From assembly GCF_900105455.1 (NCBI RefSeq), contig NZ_FNSF01000002.1, forward strand, positions 117,501-181,500: 64,000 bases of DNA, read 5' to 3'. The stretch is from Tenacibaculum sp. MAR_2009_124. Its GTDB lineage: Bacteria > Bacteroidota > Bacteroidia > Flavobacteriales > Flavobacteriaceae. Below, in pieces: positions 19,660 to 27,480 of the stretch. Within the stretch, counting starts at the first letter, position 1. Each line of letters begins with the position of its first letter. Both the position numbers and the translations under genes were made by a program. The notes under the pieces were generated by a model. It was not told the origin of the DNA and ran no database searches. It saw only the letters and a list, made by a program, of their open reading frames with translations.

Positions 19660-20868
19660 ATGACATACCAAGAAACACTCGATTGGATGTTTGCTCAGTT
19701 ACCAATGTATCAAAAACAGGGTAAGACTGCGTTTAAAAAAGATTTAACCAATACGATAGCTTTAGCCAAGCATCTAGGAAACCCCGAAAGAAAATTTAAA
19801 TCTATTCACGTTGCAGGAACTAATGGTAAAGGTTCTACGAGTCATATGATCGCTTCCATATTGCAAGAAGCTGGTTATAAAGTAGGATTGTATACTTCGC
19901 CACATTTAAAGAATTTTACTGAAAGAATTCGAATTAATGGAGAAGAGATATCAGAGGAATCTGTAAAGGATTTTATTTATGAAAATAAACAATTTTTAGA
20001 GAAGCAAGGACTGTCTTTTTTTGAGATGACTGTTGGTCTGGCTTTTAATGAATTTGCTAAGCAGAAGGTTGATATCGCTGTTGTTGAGGTAGGACTTGGT
20101 GGAAGACTAGATTCTACCAATATTATTACTCCTCAAGTGTCGGTAATAACCAATATTGGTATAGATCATACTCAGTTTTTAGGTGAAACATTACCAGAAA
20201 TAGCTTTTGAAAAAGCAGGAATCATTAAAGATAATGTTCCAATAGTGATTGGAGAAAGACAAAAAGAAACTACACCAGTTTTTGAAATAAAGGCAAAAGA
20301 ATGTAATGTAGAGTTAGTTTTTGCTTCAGATATGAAGGAGGAATATAAAACTGATTTATTAGGAGATTATCAATTGCATAATTCAAGAGCCGCTGTAACT
20401 GCAGTTAAGAAGTTAAATGGGTATGTTGTTTCTGATAAAAATATAAAATTAGGGCTTTTAAATGTTGTTCGTAATACTAATTTAAAGGGTAGGTGGCAAA
20501 TTCTTCAAGATTCGCCAAAGATCATTTGTGATACCGCTCATAATAAAGAGGGGTTATCTTACACGTTAAAACAATTAAAAAAAGAAAATTTTGAACAACT
20601 TCATATCCTTTTAGGGGTTGTTTCTGATAAAAAATTGGAGGATGTTTTACCTATGTTTCCAAGAGAAGCTCGGTATTATTTTTGCAAACCGAATATTCCA
20701 AGAGGGCTTTCAGAAGAAGAATTGAAAAAAAAATCAAAAAAATATGGGTTGAAAGGGAAATCGTATTCTTCAGTTGATATTGCATATAAGTCTTTGAAAA
20801 TTAATTTAAAAGAAAATGAAGTGGCTTATATAGGTGGAAGTACTTTTGTTGTTGCTGAAATTTTATAG
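19660..20868 (+). CDS. folC: Bifunctional folylpolyglutamate/dihydrofolate synthase
   Basis: Adds glutamate to dihydropteroate and to folates; cytoplasmic Mur-ligase-fold ATPase. The 402-residue protein shows the ATP-binding VAGTNGKGSTSHMIASIL at 51-68, then GLYTSPHLKNFTERI near 76 and VVEVGLGGRLDSTN near 142. NIGIDHTQFLGETLPEIAFEKAG follows, with the conserved lysine that is carbamylated in Mur-type ligases. The C-terminal domain holds ICDTAHNKEG. It follows the TonB-like gene by 26 bp, so it is probably read through from the exbBD operon. Confidence 0.95.
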   Translation: MTYQETLDWMFAQLPMYQKQGKTAFKKDLTNTIALAKHLGNPERKFKSIHVAGTNGKGSTSHMIASILQEAGYKVGLYTSPHLKNFTERIRINGEEISEESVKDFIYENKQFLEKQGLSFFEMTVGLAFNEFAKQKVDIAVVEVGLGGRLDSTNIITPQVSVITNIGIDHTQFLGETLPEIAFEKAGIIKDNVPIVIGERQKETTPVFEIKAKECNVELVFASDMKEEYKTDLLGDYQLHNSRAAVTAVKKLNGYVVSDKNIKLGLLNVVRNTNLKGRWQILQDSPKIICDTAHNKEGLSYTLKQLKKENFEQLHILLGVVSDKKLEDVLPMFPREARYYFCKPNIPRGLSEEELKKKSKKYGLKGKSYSSVDIAYKSLKINLKENEVAYIGGSTFVVAEIL

Positions 20869-20889
20869 AAAAAAACTTTGTAAAAAGCA

Positions 20890-20919
20890 TTGTCAATTCT
20901 AAAAACTGTTATATATTTG
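20890..20919 (+). promoter_or_regulatory. Promoter of the tRNA-Val pair
   Basis: TTG at 20890-20892, 19 nt, then TATATTTG at 20912-20919: an exact fit to the Bacteroidota sigma-ABfr consensus. The sequence continues GCACCCG, a start-site context often seen at stable-RNA promoters of flavobacteria (from memory). Transcription would begin about 65 bp before the first tRNA. Confidence 0.75.
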
Positions 20920-20964
20920 CACCCGCAATTAGCAATTACTTTTATAGAGAATTGAAATGCAAAG

Positions 20965-21086
20965 CTCATCCTTAGTGAGTGTAAATAATTAAGGGCGCGT
21001 AGCTCAGTTGGTTCAGAGCACTTGGTTTACACCCAAGGGGTCAGGGGTTCGAATCCCTTCGCGCCCACAAACTCATCCTTAGTGAG
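20965..21086 (+). repeat. Direct repeat CTCATCCTTAGTGAG preceding each tRNA-Val
   Basis: The 15-mer CTCATCCTTAGTGAG occurs at 20965-20979 and 21072-21086, 13 bp before each tRNA. Its ends (CTCA/TGAG) are complementary and could form a small hairpin. It shows that the duplicated unit of 107 bp includes leader as well as tRNA; it may be an RNase processing site. Confidence 0.6.
20993..21067 (+). tRNA. tRNA-Val (anticodon TAC), copy 1
   Basis: 75 nt. Acceptor stem GGGCGCG pairs with CGCGCCC, discriminator A. The anticodon stem CTTGG/CCAAG encloses the loop TTTACAC with anticodon TAC, reading GTA/GTG and other Val codons. The T-arm has GGTTCGAATCC. The 3' CCA is not encoded. Followed 32 bp later by an identical copy. 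Confidence 0.97.
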
Positions 21087-21099
21087 TCTAAAAAAATAA

Positions 21100-21174
21100 G
21101 GGCGCGTAGCTCAGTTGGTTCAGAGCACTTGGTTTACACCCAAGGGGTCAGGGGTTCGAATCCCTTCGCGCCCA
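21100..21174 (+). tRNA. tRNA-Val (anticodon TAC), copy 2
   Basis: Identical in all 75 positions to copy 1 at 20993, including the TTTACAC anticodon loop; CCA is not encoded. A strong terminator follows at once, so both tRNAs come from one precursor. The tandem duplication looks recent or kept identical by gene conversion. Confidence 0.97.
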
Positions 21175-21177
21175 CAG

Positions 21178-21220
21178 AAAAAAAGCTTTATCGATGTCGA
21201 TAAAGCTTTTTTGTTTTTTG
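21178..21220 (+). terminator. Terminator after the tRNA-Val pair
   Basis: AAAAAAGCTTTATCGA pairs perfectly with TCGATAAAGCTTTTTT around a 2-nt loop, followed by GTTTTTT. A 16-bp stem directly after the second tRNA. Confidence 0.92.
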
Positions 21221-21249
21221 AAACTTAATCAAACATTTTTGTAACTTCG
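21218..21249 (+). promoter_or_regulatory. Candidate promoter of the polysaccharide locus
   Basis: TTG at 21218-21220, then 21 nt, then TAACTTCG at 21242-21249, one mismatch from TAnnTTTG. It lies 25 bp before the first gene of the polysaccharide locus and directly after the tRNA terminator. Confidence 0.5.
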
Positions 21250-21274
21250 TAAGCTAAATTTTCTAAAGGAATTA

Positions 21275-22552
21275 ATGAGTAAACCAATTATAGGTATTAT
21301 AGGTCTCGGTTATGTTGGACTCCCATTGGCGAGGCTTTTCGCTACAAAATATAAGGTGGTGGGGTTTGATATTAAAGAAAAAAGGATTCAGGAGTTGAAA
21401 GAAGGTCTTGATTCAACATTAGAGGTTAATGAAGAGTTGTTAAGAGAGGTTTTGATAAGTCAATTAGATGTTGATAATGGTTTGTTTGTTACTTCAGATT
21501 CATCTTTACTTAAAGAATGTAATTATTATATCGTCACTGTTCCTACATCTGTAGATAAGAATAATCAGCCCGTTTTGAAACCTTTATTGTCTGCCAGTAA
21601 AACGATAGCAGAAAACCTAGTAACGGGTGATATTGTGATATATGAATCTACGGTTTACCCCGGAGCAACCGAAGAGGATTGCGTTCCTGTTTTGGAGGAA
21701 GTTTCTGGTTTAGGATATAATAAAGATTTTTATGTTGGTTATTCTCCAGAGAGAATAAGTCCAGGAGATAAGGTAAGGACAGTAGAAAATATATTGAAAG
21801 TTACCTCAGGTTCTACAAAAGAAACGGCATTAAAGGTTGATGAATTGTATAAATCAGTATTACAAAAAGGAACCCATTTAGCTTCTTCGATTAAAGTTGC
21901 AGAGGCTGCTAAAATTATAGAAAACTGCCAAAGAGATATTAATATTGCTTTCGTAAATGAGTTGGCAAAGATTTTTAATTTAATGGATATTGATACAAAC
22001 GAAGTTCTTGAAGCAGCCGGTACTAAATGGAATTTTCTTCCGTTCAAACCTGGTTTAGTAGGAGGTCATTGTATTGGTGTTGATCCGTTCTATTTGGCTC
22101 AAAAAGCGCAGCAATTCGGTTATTACCCTGAAATAATATTATCTGGTAGACGGTTAAACGATAGCATGGGAGCGCATGTTGCTTCCGAAGTGATTAAATT
22201 AATGATAGATGGAGAAGTTAAGATAAAAAAAGCGCATGTGTTAATTCTTGGTTTTACCTTTAAAGAAAATTGCCCTGACGTTAGGAACACCAAGGTTATA
22301 GATGTTTATCATTCATTGAAAAGCTATGGTGTGGAAGTAGATGTTTTTGATCCTTTAGCTAAAGATGAAGATGTTAGGAATGAGTATGGTATAAGTTTGA
22401 TACGAAATCTTCAAAGTAATTTCTATGAGGCTGTAGTATTGGCTGTACCTCATAATGAGTTCAAAACCCTAAAAATTAAAAGGTTGAAAAAGGAGGGTGG
22501 AGTTATTTATGATGTGAAGAACTTCTTGGATGATAAGGATAAAACATTATAG
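21275..22552 (+). CDS. Nucleotide-sugar 6-dehydrogenase (WbpO/TviB type)
   Basis: Oxidises C6 of a UDP-N-acetylhexosamine (probably UDP-GlcNAc or UDP-GalNAc) to the uronate with two NAD+. The 425-residue protein has the Rossmann start IIGLGYVGLPLA, the ESTVYPGATEE motif, GYSPERISPGD and the catalytic cysteine C266 in VGGHCIGVDPFY; the C-terminal domain GFTFKENCPDVRNTKV is intact. This set of motifs is that of the Vi-antigen TviB/WbpO branch rather than UDP-glucose dehydrogenase. First gene of the locus; the next gene is a WlbA-like enzyme, so its product may instead be UDP-GlcNAcA as with WbpA. Confidence 0.88.
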   Translation: MSKPIIGIIGLGYVGLPLARLFATKYKVVGFDIKEKRIQELKEGLDSTLEVNEELLREVLISQLDVDNGLFVTSDSSLLKECNYYIVTVPTSVDKNNQPVLKPLLSASKTIAENLVTGDIVIYESTVYPGATEEDCVPVLEEVSGLGYNKDFYVGYSPERISPGDKVRTVENILKVTSGSTKETALKVDELYKSVLQKGTHLASSIKVAEAAKIIENCQRDINIAFVNELAKIFNLMDIDTNEVLEAAGTKWNFLPFKPGLVGGHCIGVDPFYLAQKAQQFGYYPEIILSGRRLNDSMGAHVASEVIKLMIDGEVKIKKAHVLILGFTFKENCPDVRNTKVIDVYHSLKSYGVEVDVFDPLAKDEDVRNEYGISLIRNLQSNFYEAVVLAVPHNEFKTLKIKRLKKEGGVIYDVKNFLDDKDKTL

Positions 22553-22616
22553 TCTATAGGTTTGGTAAGAGTAGTTCTTAAGTAATCTTTAAAGCAAAAG
22601 TAAATAGAGATCTGAA

Positions 22617-23549
22617 ATGAAAAATTTTGCACTTATCGGAGCAGCAGGTTATGTCGCTCCTAGACATATGAAAGCAATAAAAGAAACTGGTAATAATTTG
22701 GTTGTTGCTTTGGATAAGTTTGATAGTGTAGGGGTGCTTGATAGTTATTTTCCGGATGCTCATTTTTTCACAGAGTATGAGCGGTTTGATCGATATATTG
22801 AGAAATTAAAAAGAAAAGAAGGAGAGAAGATCGATTACTTTAGTATTTGTACTCCAAATTATCTGCATGATTCACATGTCCGAATGGCTTTAAGAGTTGG
22901 AGCAAATGCAATATGTGAAAAACCCTTGGTCTTGAATCCATGGAATATTGATGCTTTAGAAGCTATTGAAAAAGAGTCGAAAGGCAAAATATATACAATT
23001 CTACAGCTTCGATTGCATCCAGCTATTATAAAACTTAAAAGAAAAATAGAAAGTGAAAATAGAAAAACTAAATATGATATTGATCTTACTTATATAACCT
23101 CACGAGGGAATTGGTATCATAATTCTTGGAAAGGAGATCAGAGTAAATCTGGAGGAATTGCAACTAATATCGGGATTCATTTTTTTGATATGCTGCTTTG
23201 GGTGTTTGGAGAATTACAAGAAAGTTTTGTTCACCTGAAGGAAGATGATAAAATGGCTGGTTACCTAGAGTTTCAAAAAGCAAGGGTTCGTTGGTATCTG
23301 TCTATAGACTCAAACTCGTTGCCAAAGAAGGCTGTATATGATGAAGTTAAAACCTATAGAAGTATGATTGTTGATGGGGTAGAAATAGGTTTTAGTGAAG
23401 GGTTTACAGATTTACATACAAAAAGTTATAGCTCTATTTTGTCTAATTTAGGATTTAAAATAAGTCAAGCAAGACCTTCAATAGAGTTAGTGTCTAAAGT
23501 CAGAAATGCAGAAAAGGTAAATTTAGGACAAAAACATTTTTTATTATAA
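22617..23549 (+). CDS. wlbA: Gfo/Idh/MocA oxidoreductase, WlbA/WbpB-like
   Basis: Predicted to oxidise C3 of UDP-GlcNAcA, the step that precedes transamination in making UDP-2,3-diacetamido uronic acids. N-terminal Rossmann start FALIGAAGYVAPRHMKAI; the signature CEKPLVLNPWNIDALE and the catalytic-region GGIATNIGIHFFDMLLWVFG are as in WlbA. Length 310 fits. Oddly, the partner aminotransferase (WbpE) and acetyltransferase (WbpD) are not in the window, so either they lie elsewhere or the enzyme serves another sugar. It follows the 6-dehydrogenase by 64 bp. Confidence 0.82.
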   Translation: MKNFALIGAAGYVAPRHMKAIKETGNNLVVALDKFDSVGVLDSYFPDAHFFTEYERFDRYIEKLKRKEGEKIDYFSICTPNYLHDSHVRMALRVGANAICEKPLVLNPWNIDALEAIEKESKGKIYTILQLRLHPAIIKLKRKIESENRKTKYDIDLTYITSRGNWYHNSWKGDQSKSGGIATNIGIHFFDMLLWVFGELQESFVHLKEDDKMAGYLEFQKARVRWYLSIDSNSLPKKAVYDEVKTYRSMIVDGVEIGFSEGFTDLHTKSYSSILSNLGFKISQARPSIELVSKVRNAEKVNLGQKHFLL

Positions 23550-23691
23550 AAGAAGATATATCTTTGTGCAGTAAAAAATAAAAGGAAAATGAAACCGACA
23601 TGTTTAAACTAATCATTAGTATTTTATAGAATGATTTTTTTTAAATATCAAAGGTTACCTCTGACCATAGAAAAACAATAAAAACAAGCAG

Positions 23692-24120
23692 ATGAAAATT
23701 GGTGTAACTTTTAGTGCTTTTGACTTACTACATGCAGGGCATATTAAAATGCTGGAAGAAGCAAAACGTCAATGTGATTATTTAATATGTGGTTTACAGA
23801 CTGATCCAACCTTGGATAGGCCAGATAAGAATAGACCAGTTCAATCCGTTGTCGAAAGATATATTCAATTACGAGGCTGTAAATATGTTGATGAGATAGT
23901 ACCATATGCAACAGAACAGGATCTTGAGGATATACTACGATCGTTTCATATTGATGTCCGTATAATTGGTGAAGAATATGCTAATAAGCAATTTACTGGA
24001 CGTGATTACTGTGAGAAAAAAGGGATAAAATTATATTTTAATAATAGAGAGCATCGATTTTCTAGTAGTGGACTAAGAAAAGAAGTTCATGATAAAGAAA
24101 GTTTAAAAGATAAGAAGTGA
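23692..24120 (+). CDS. Cytidylyltransferase-like protein (TagD/RfaE-C family)
   Basis: 142-residue nucleotidyltransferase of the HxGH fold: FDLLHAGHIKMLEEAK at 12-27 with the two catalytic histidines, and FSSSGLRKE near 125 replacing the usual ISSTxLR. Related to glycerol-3-phosphate cytidylyltransferase (TagD) and to the ADP-heptose enzyme domain; it would activate a small phosphorylated alcohol or sugar as a CDP or ADP derivative. The substrate is not evident. It lies 142 bp downstream of wlbA and directly ahead of a block of GTGA repeats. Confidence 0.8.
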   Translation: MKIGVTFSAFDLLHAGHIKMLEEAKRQCDYLICGLQTDPTLDRPDKNRPVQSVVERYIQLRGCKYVDEIVPYATEQDLEDILRSFHIDVRIIGEEYANKQFTGRDYCEKKGIKLYFNNREHRFSSSGLRKEVHDKESLKDKK

Positions 24121-24121
24121 G

Positions 24122-24168
24122 GTGGTTTAGTGAAGCAGTGAAATAGTGATGCGGTGAGTTAGTGAAAA
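24122..24168. repeat. GTGA-type degenerate repeat block 1
   Basis: Starts right after the stop codon of the cytidylyltransferase gene. Consists of short imperfect units of the kind AGTGAAGCAGTGAAATAG and GTGATGCGGTGAGTTAGTG. It is close to the reverse complement of the TCACCG block at 24240. Confidence 0.7.
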
Positions 24169-24239
24169 AGGAAAGTAGTAGTTTGATGAATGTATATACC
24201 ATACAGACTCATCCAATTAGTAAGTCACTATCTAATCAA

Positions 24240-24306
24240 TTCACCTTATCACAATAAAAAAAGTAAAGACACCGAATCACCGAAAACTGATTCACCGTGT
24301 CACCAA
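24240..24306. repeat. TCACCG-type degenerate repeat block 1
   Basis: Units such as ACACCGAATCACCGAAAA and CTGATTCACCGTGTCACC directly precede the four-helix-bundle gene (start 24317). Complementary in character to the GTGA block at 24122-24168; the two could pair across about 70 bp. Confidence 0.7.
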
Positions 24307-24316
24307 AAAAAAGAAA

Positions 24317-24670
24317 ATGAATCACAAAGAGCTAGAAGTTTGGAAAAGAAGTGTTGATTTGGTGATGAAAATATATGATATTTGCAGCGAGTTACCAAAA
24401 GACGAAAAGTATGGTCTGATTTCTCAAATGAAGAGAGCAACAGTTTCTATACCTTCCAATATAGCTGAAGGATGCGCAAGAGAGTCAACTAAAGAATGTA
24501 TTCGGTTTTTGGATATAGCGAATGGTTCTCTAAGTGAATTAGAAACACAGTTAGTTATTATAGAGAGATTAAAATATTCTGAAACAGAGGCGCTGATTAA
24601 TTCTGAAATTACGATCATCAGAAAAATGATTTACAAATTGAAAGAAGCGCTGAAAAGAAAGATTAGATAA
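24317..24670 (+). CDS. Four-helix-bundle protein (23S rRNA intervening-sequence-protein family)
   Basis: 117-residue all-helical protein. N-terminal HKELEVWKRSVDLVMKIYD and the hallmark ISQMKRATVSIPSNIAEGC (about 36-54) followed by RFLDIANGSLSELETQL identify the S23/IVP family, structurally related to the Avd proteins of diversity-generating retroelements. No reverse transcriptase or variable repeat lies near. Function of this family is unknown. Here it is framed on both sides by degenerate GTGA and TCACCG repeats and sits inside a polysaccharide locus it has no obvious role in, suggesting an inserted repeat-associated cassette. Confidence 0.9.
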   Translation: MNHKELEVWKRSVDLVMKIYDICSELPKDEKYGLISQMKRATVSIPSNIAEGCARESTKECIRFLDIANGSLSELETQLVIIERLKYSETEALINSEITIIRKMIYKLKEALKRKIR

Positions 24671-24784
24671 AGTAGTGAGACAGTTAAATAGTGAGATGGT
24701 GAAAGCAATGAATTTGTGAAACAGTGAAATAGTGATGCAATGAGAGTGTGAAGTAGTGAAGTTTTGAAATTGTGAGAGGTGAAA
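24671..24784. repeat. GTGA-type degenerate repeat block 2
   Basis: Begins immediately after the stop codon of the four-helix-bundle gene. Many imperfect copies of AGTGAAATAGTGATGC and related GTGAGA/GTGAAG units over about 110 bp, resembling block 1 at 24122. Confidence 0.7.
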
Positions 24785-24804
24785 ACCGTTTTACTAATTC
24801 CAAG

Positions 24805-25016
24805 AATCACCGACCACAGATTCACTGAATCACCAAAAAAAACACCGAATCACCGACCACCGGTTCACTGTATTACAAAAATAATACCGATTCATCCAAC
24901 ATCGACTCACCGAAAACTGAATTACTGAATCACCGAAAAAAGACACTGAATCTCCGTGTCACAATAAAAAAAACAAAGACACCGAATCACTTAACACCGA
25001 TTCACCGTGTCACTAA
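24805..25016. repeat. TCACCG-type degenerate repeat block 2
   Basis: About 210 bp of imperfect units such as GAATCACCGACCAC, ACACCGAATCACCGA and GATTCACCGTGTCAC ending 10 bp before the ugd ATG. Together with block 2 of GTGA repeats it fills the 356-bp gap between the four-helix gene and ugd; no coding frame is seen there. Confidence 0.7.
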
Positions 25017-25026
25017 AAAAGAGTAA

Positions 25027-26349
25027 ATGAATATAGCCGTTATTGGTTCGGGCTACGTTGGCTTAGTATCTGGCGTGTGTTTTTCGGAAATGGGAAATAC
25101 TGTGACTTGTGTAGACAATGATTATGAAAAGATAGACAAGCTTAAAAAAGGTATAATACCAATTTATGAGCCAGGATTAGAACATTTGGTTCGAAAAAAC
25201 GTTGAAAAGGAAAATCTTTTTTTTACAACATCTTTAGAGAGGGTTCTTGATGAGGTTGAAATTATTTTTATTGCGGTTGGAACACCCATGGGAGATGACG
25301 GTTCGGCTGACTTAAGTTCTGTTATTTCTGTAGCGAAGGATATTGGCAGAAGAGTTCAAAATGAAATAATAATAGTAAATAAATCTACAGTGCCAGTAGG
25401 GACAGCGGATAAGGTAAGAGAAACAGTGAACAACGAATTGGGGAAAAGAGGGGTTGAAGTTAAATTTGATGTTGTTTCTAATCCTGAATTTTTGAAGGAA
25501 GGGGATGCTATTAATGATTTTATGAAACCAGATAGGATTGTTATCGGGACTGATTCGGAAGTTGCGCTGACTAAAATGAAAGAATTGTACAGCCCTTTTT
25601 TTAGAACCCATGACCGTTTTATAACCATGGATATCCGTTCTGCAGAGTTGACCAAATATGCGGCGAACGCCATGTTAGCGACCAAAATCTCCTTTATGAA
25701 TGAAGTAGCTAATATTTGTGAAAGAGTTGGAGCCGATGTTAATGATGTAAGAATAGGTATTGGATCGGACTCAAGGATTGGATACAGTTTTATTTATCCT
25801 GGGGTTGGATATGGAGGCTCATGTTTTCCTAAGGATGTTAAGGCTTTAAAGAAGATTGGTGAAGAGTACGGTTATGAAGCTCAGTTGATTAAATCTGTAG
25901 AGGATGTCAATAACCGCCAAAAAAATATCATTTCAGAGAAGGTTATTAAGAAATTCGGAGAAGATTTATCGGGAAAAACTTTTGCAGTATGGGGCTTGTC
26001 TTTCAAACCAGGAACAGATGATATGCGCGAAGCTCCTTCAATTTACACAATTAAGGAGTTAGTGAGAAGAGGCGCGAGAATAAAGGCTTACGACCCAAAG
26101 GCGATAGAAGAAGCTAAGAGATATTATTTAAAAGAATTTAAAGAAGTAGAATATTTTGACTCAAAATACGATGTTTTAAAGAAATCTGATGCCCTTATCT
26201 TATTAACAGAATGGAAAGAGTTTAGGTCTCCAGATTTCTCTGAAATAAGAAAGCAATTGAGGTCACCAATTATTTTTGATGGCAGAAATCAATATATCGC
26301 TTATAATTTAGAGAAGAAAGGAATAGAATATTATAGAATCGGGAAATAA
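25027..26349 (+). CDS. ugd: UDP-glucose 6-dehydrogenase
   Basis: Makes UDP-glucuronate from UDP-glucose with two NAD+. 440 residues with the Rossmann start VIGSGYVGLVSGVCFSEMG, NKSTVPVGT near 119, EFLKEGDAINDFMKPDRIV near 154 and the catalytic cysteine C266 in GYGGSCFPKDV; C-terminal GLSFKPGTDDMREAPS. This is the class of TuaD/UgdH rather than WecC or WbpO. It is separated from upstream genes by the repeat block and overlaps wecB by one base (TAATG), so ugd-wecB-wecC-rmlB are translationally coupled. Confidence 0.95.
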   Translation: MNIAVIGSGYVGLVSGVCFSEMGNTVTCVDNDYEKIDKLKKGIIPIYEPGLEHLVRKNVEKENLFFTTSLERVLDEVEIIFIAVGTPMGDDGSADLSSVISVAKDIGRRVQNEIIIVNKSTVPVGTADKVRETVNNELGKRGVEVKFDVVSNPEFLKEGDAINDFMKPDRIVIGTDSEVALTKMKELYSPFFRTHDRFITMDIRSAELTKYAANAMLATKISFMNEVANICERVGADVNDVRIGIGSDSRIGYSFIYPGVGYGGSCFPKDVKALKKIGEEYGYEAQLIKSVEDVNNRQKNIISEKVIKKFGEDLSGKTFAVWGLSFKPGTDDMREAPSIYTIKELVRRGARIKAYDPKAIEEAKRYYLKEFKEVEYFDSKYDVLKKSDALILLTEWKEFRSPDFSEIRKQLRSPIIFDGRNQYIAYNLEKKGIEYYRIGK

Positions 26350-27476
26350 TGAAAAAAAAGAACTTAATTATATTTGGAACCAGACCAGAGGCTATTAAAA
26401 TGGCTCCTCTAGTAAAAGAGTTTTTAAAAAATAAGGATGATTTCGAAACTAAAGTTTGTATTACAGCACAGCATAGAGAAATGTTAGATCAGGTATTAGA
26501 TTTTTTTGAAATAGTACCAGAATATGATATGAACTTAATGAAGCCTAATCAAAATTTATATTCGTTAACAGCTGATATAATAACTGGTTTAAAACCGATT
26601 TTAGAAGATTTTAAGCCTGATTTTGTATACGTTCATGGTGATACAACTACAACAATGGCTTCTAGTATAGCAGCTTTTTATTCAGGAGCAAAGGTGTGTC
26701 ATGTCGAAGCAGGTCTTCGAACTTTTAATAAAAGATCACCATTTCCAGAAGAAGTAAATAGAAGTGTAGCAGGAAGTATATGTGATTACCATTTTTCACC
26801 AACAACTATCTCTAAAAGTAATTTATTAAGAGAGAATATCTCTGAAGAATCAATATTAGTTACGGGTAACACAGTTATTGATGCTTTACATTTTAGCTCA
26901 AATAAAGTAGTTTCTGAAACTTATATAGATGAAGAGATTTTCATGCTTAAAGATTTAGTGAATCCTTCGAAAAGATTAGTCTTGGTTACTGGTCATAGAC
27001 GCGAAAATCATGGGAAAGGGTTTATTTATATTTGTACTGCATTAAAAGAAATCGCTAATGCAAATGAAGATATAGAAATTATCTACCCAGTTCATTTAAA
27101 TCCTAATGTACAAAAACCAGTTTATGAATTATTAGATGGTATAAATAATGTAAAGTTAATAGCACCATTATCGTATCCAGCATTTGTTTGGTTGATGAAT
27201 CAATCTCATATAATTATAACAGATAGTGGAGGTGTTCAAGAGGAAGCTCCAAGTTTAGGTAAACCTGTTTTAGTTATGAGAGACACAACAGAAAGACCTG
27301 AAGCTGTTGAAGCAGGAACGGTGTTATTAGTAGGGACGGATAAAAATAAAATAGTAAAAGAAGCTCAAAAATTATTAAATGATGAAGATAGTTATTTGTC
27401 AATGAGTAAACTTCATAATCCTTATGGAGATGGAAAAGCATGTGGGCAAATAGTTAACTTTATTAAAGAATTATAA
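26349..27476 (+). CDS. wecB: UDP-N-acetylglucosamine 2-epimerase (non-hydrolysing)
   Basis: Interconverts UDP-GlcNAc and UDP-ManNAc, the first step to UDP-ManNAcA. The 375-residue GT-B-fold protein has GTRPEAIKMAPLV at 10-22, the active-site segment HVEAGLRTFNKRSPFPEE near 118 and ITDSGGVQEEAPSLGKPVL near 287. Its start codon overlaps the ugd stop; 4 bp separate it from wecC, the enzyme that uses its product. Confidence 0.96.
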   Translation: MKKKNLIIFGTRPEAIKMAPLVKEFLKNKDDFETKVCITAQHREMLDQVLDFFEIVPEYDMNLMKPNQNLYSLTADIITGLKPILEDFKPDFVYVHGDTTTTMASSIAAFYSGAKVCHVEAGLRTFNKRSPFPEEVNRSVAGSICDYHFSPTTISKSNLLRENISEESILVTGNTVIDALHFSSNKVVSETYIDEEIFMLKDLVNPSKRLVLVTGHRRENHGKGFIYICTALKEIANANEDIEIIYPVHLNPNVQKPVYELLDGINNVKLIAPLSYPAFVWLMNQSHIIITDSGGVQEEAPSLGKPVLVMRDTTERPEAVEAGTVLLVGTDKNKIVKEAQKLLNDEDSYLSMSKLHNPYGDGKACGQIVNFIKEL

Positions 27477-27480
27477 AAAA

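Noticed and set aside
24317..24670. Four-helix-bundle gene as Avd of a diversity-generating retroelement
   Set aside because: No reverse transcriptase, template repeat or variable repeat target is present nearby.
24805..25016. Repeated TCACCG units looking like a CRISPR array
   Set aside because: Units are short, imperfect and irregularly spaced, with no constant repeat length or unique spacers and no cas genes; treated as degenerate repeats paired with the GTGA blocks.
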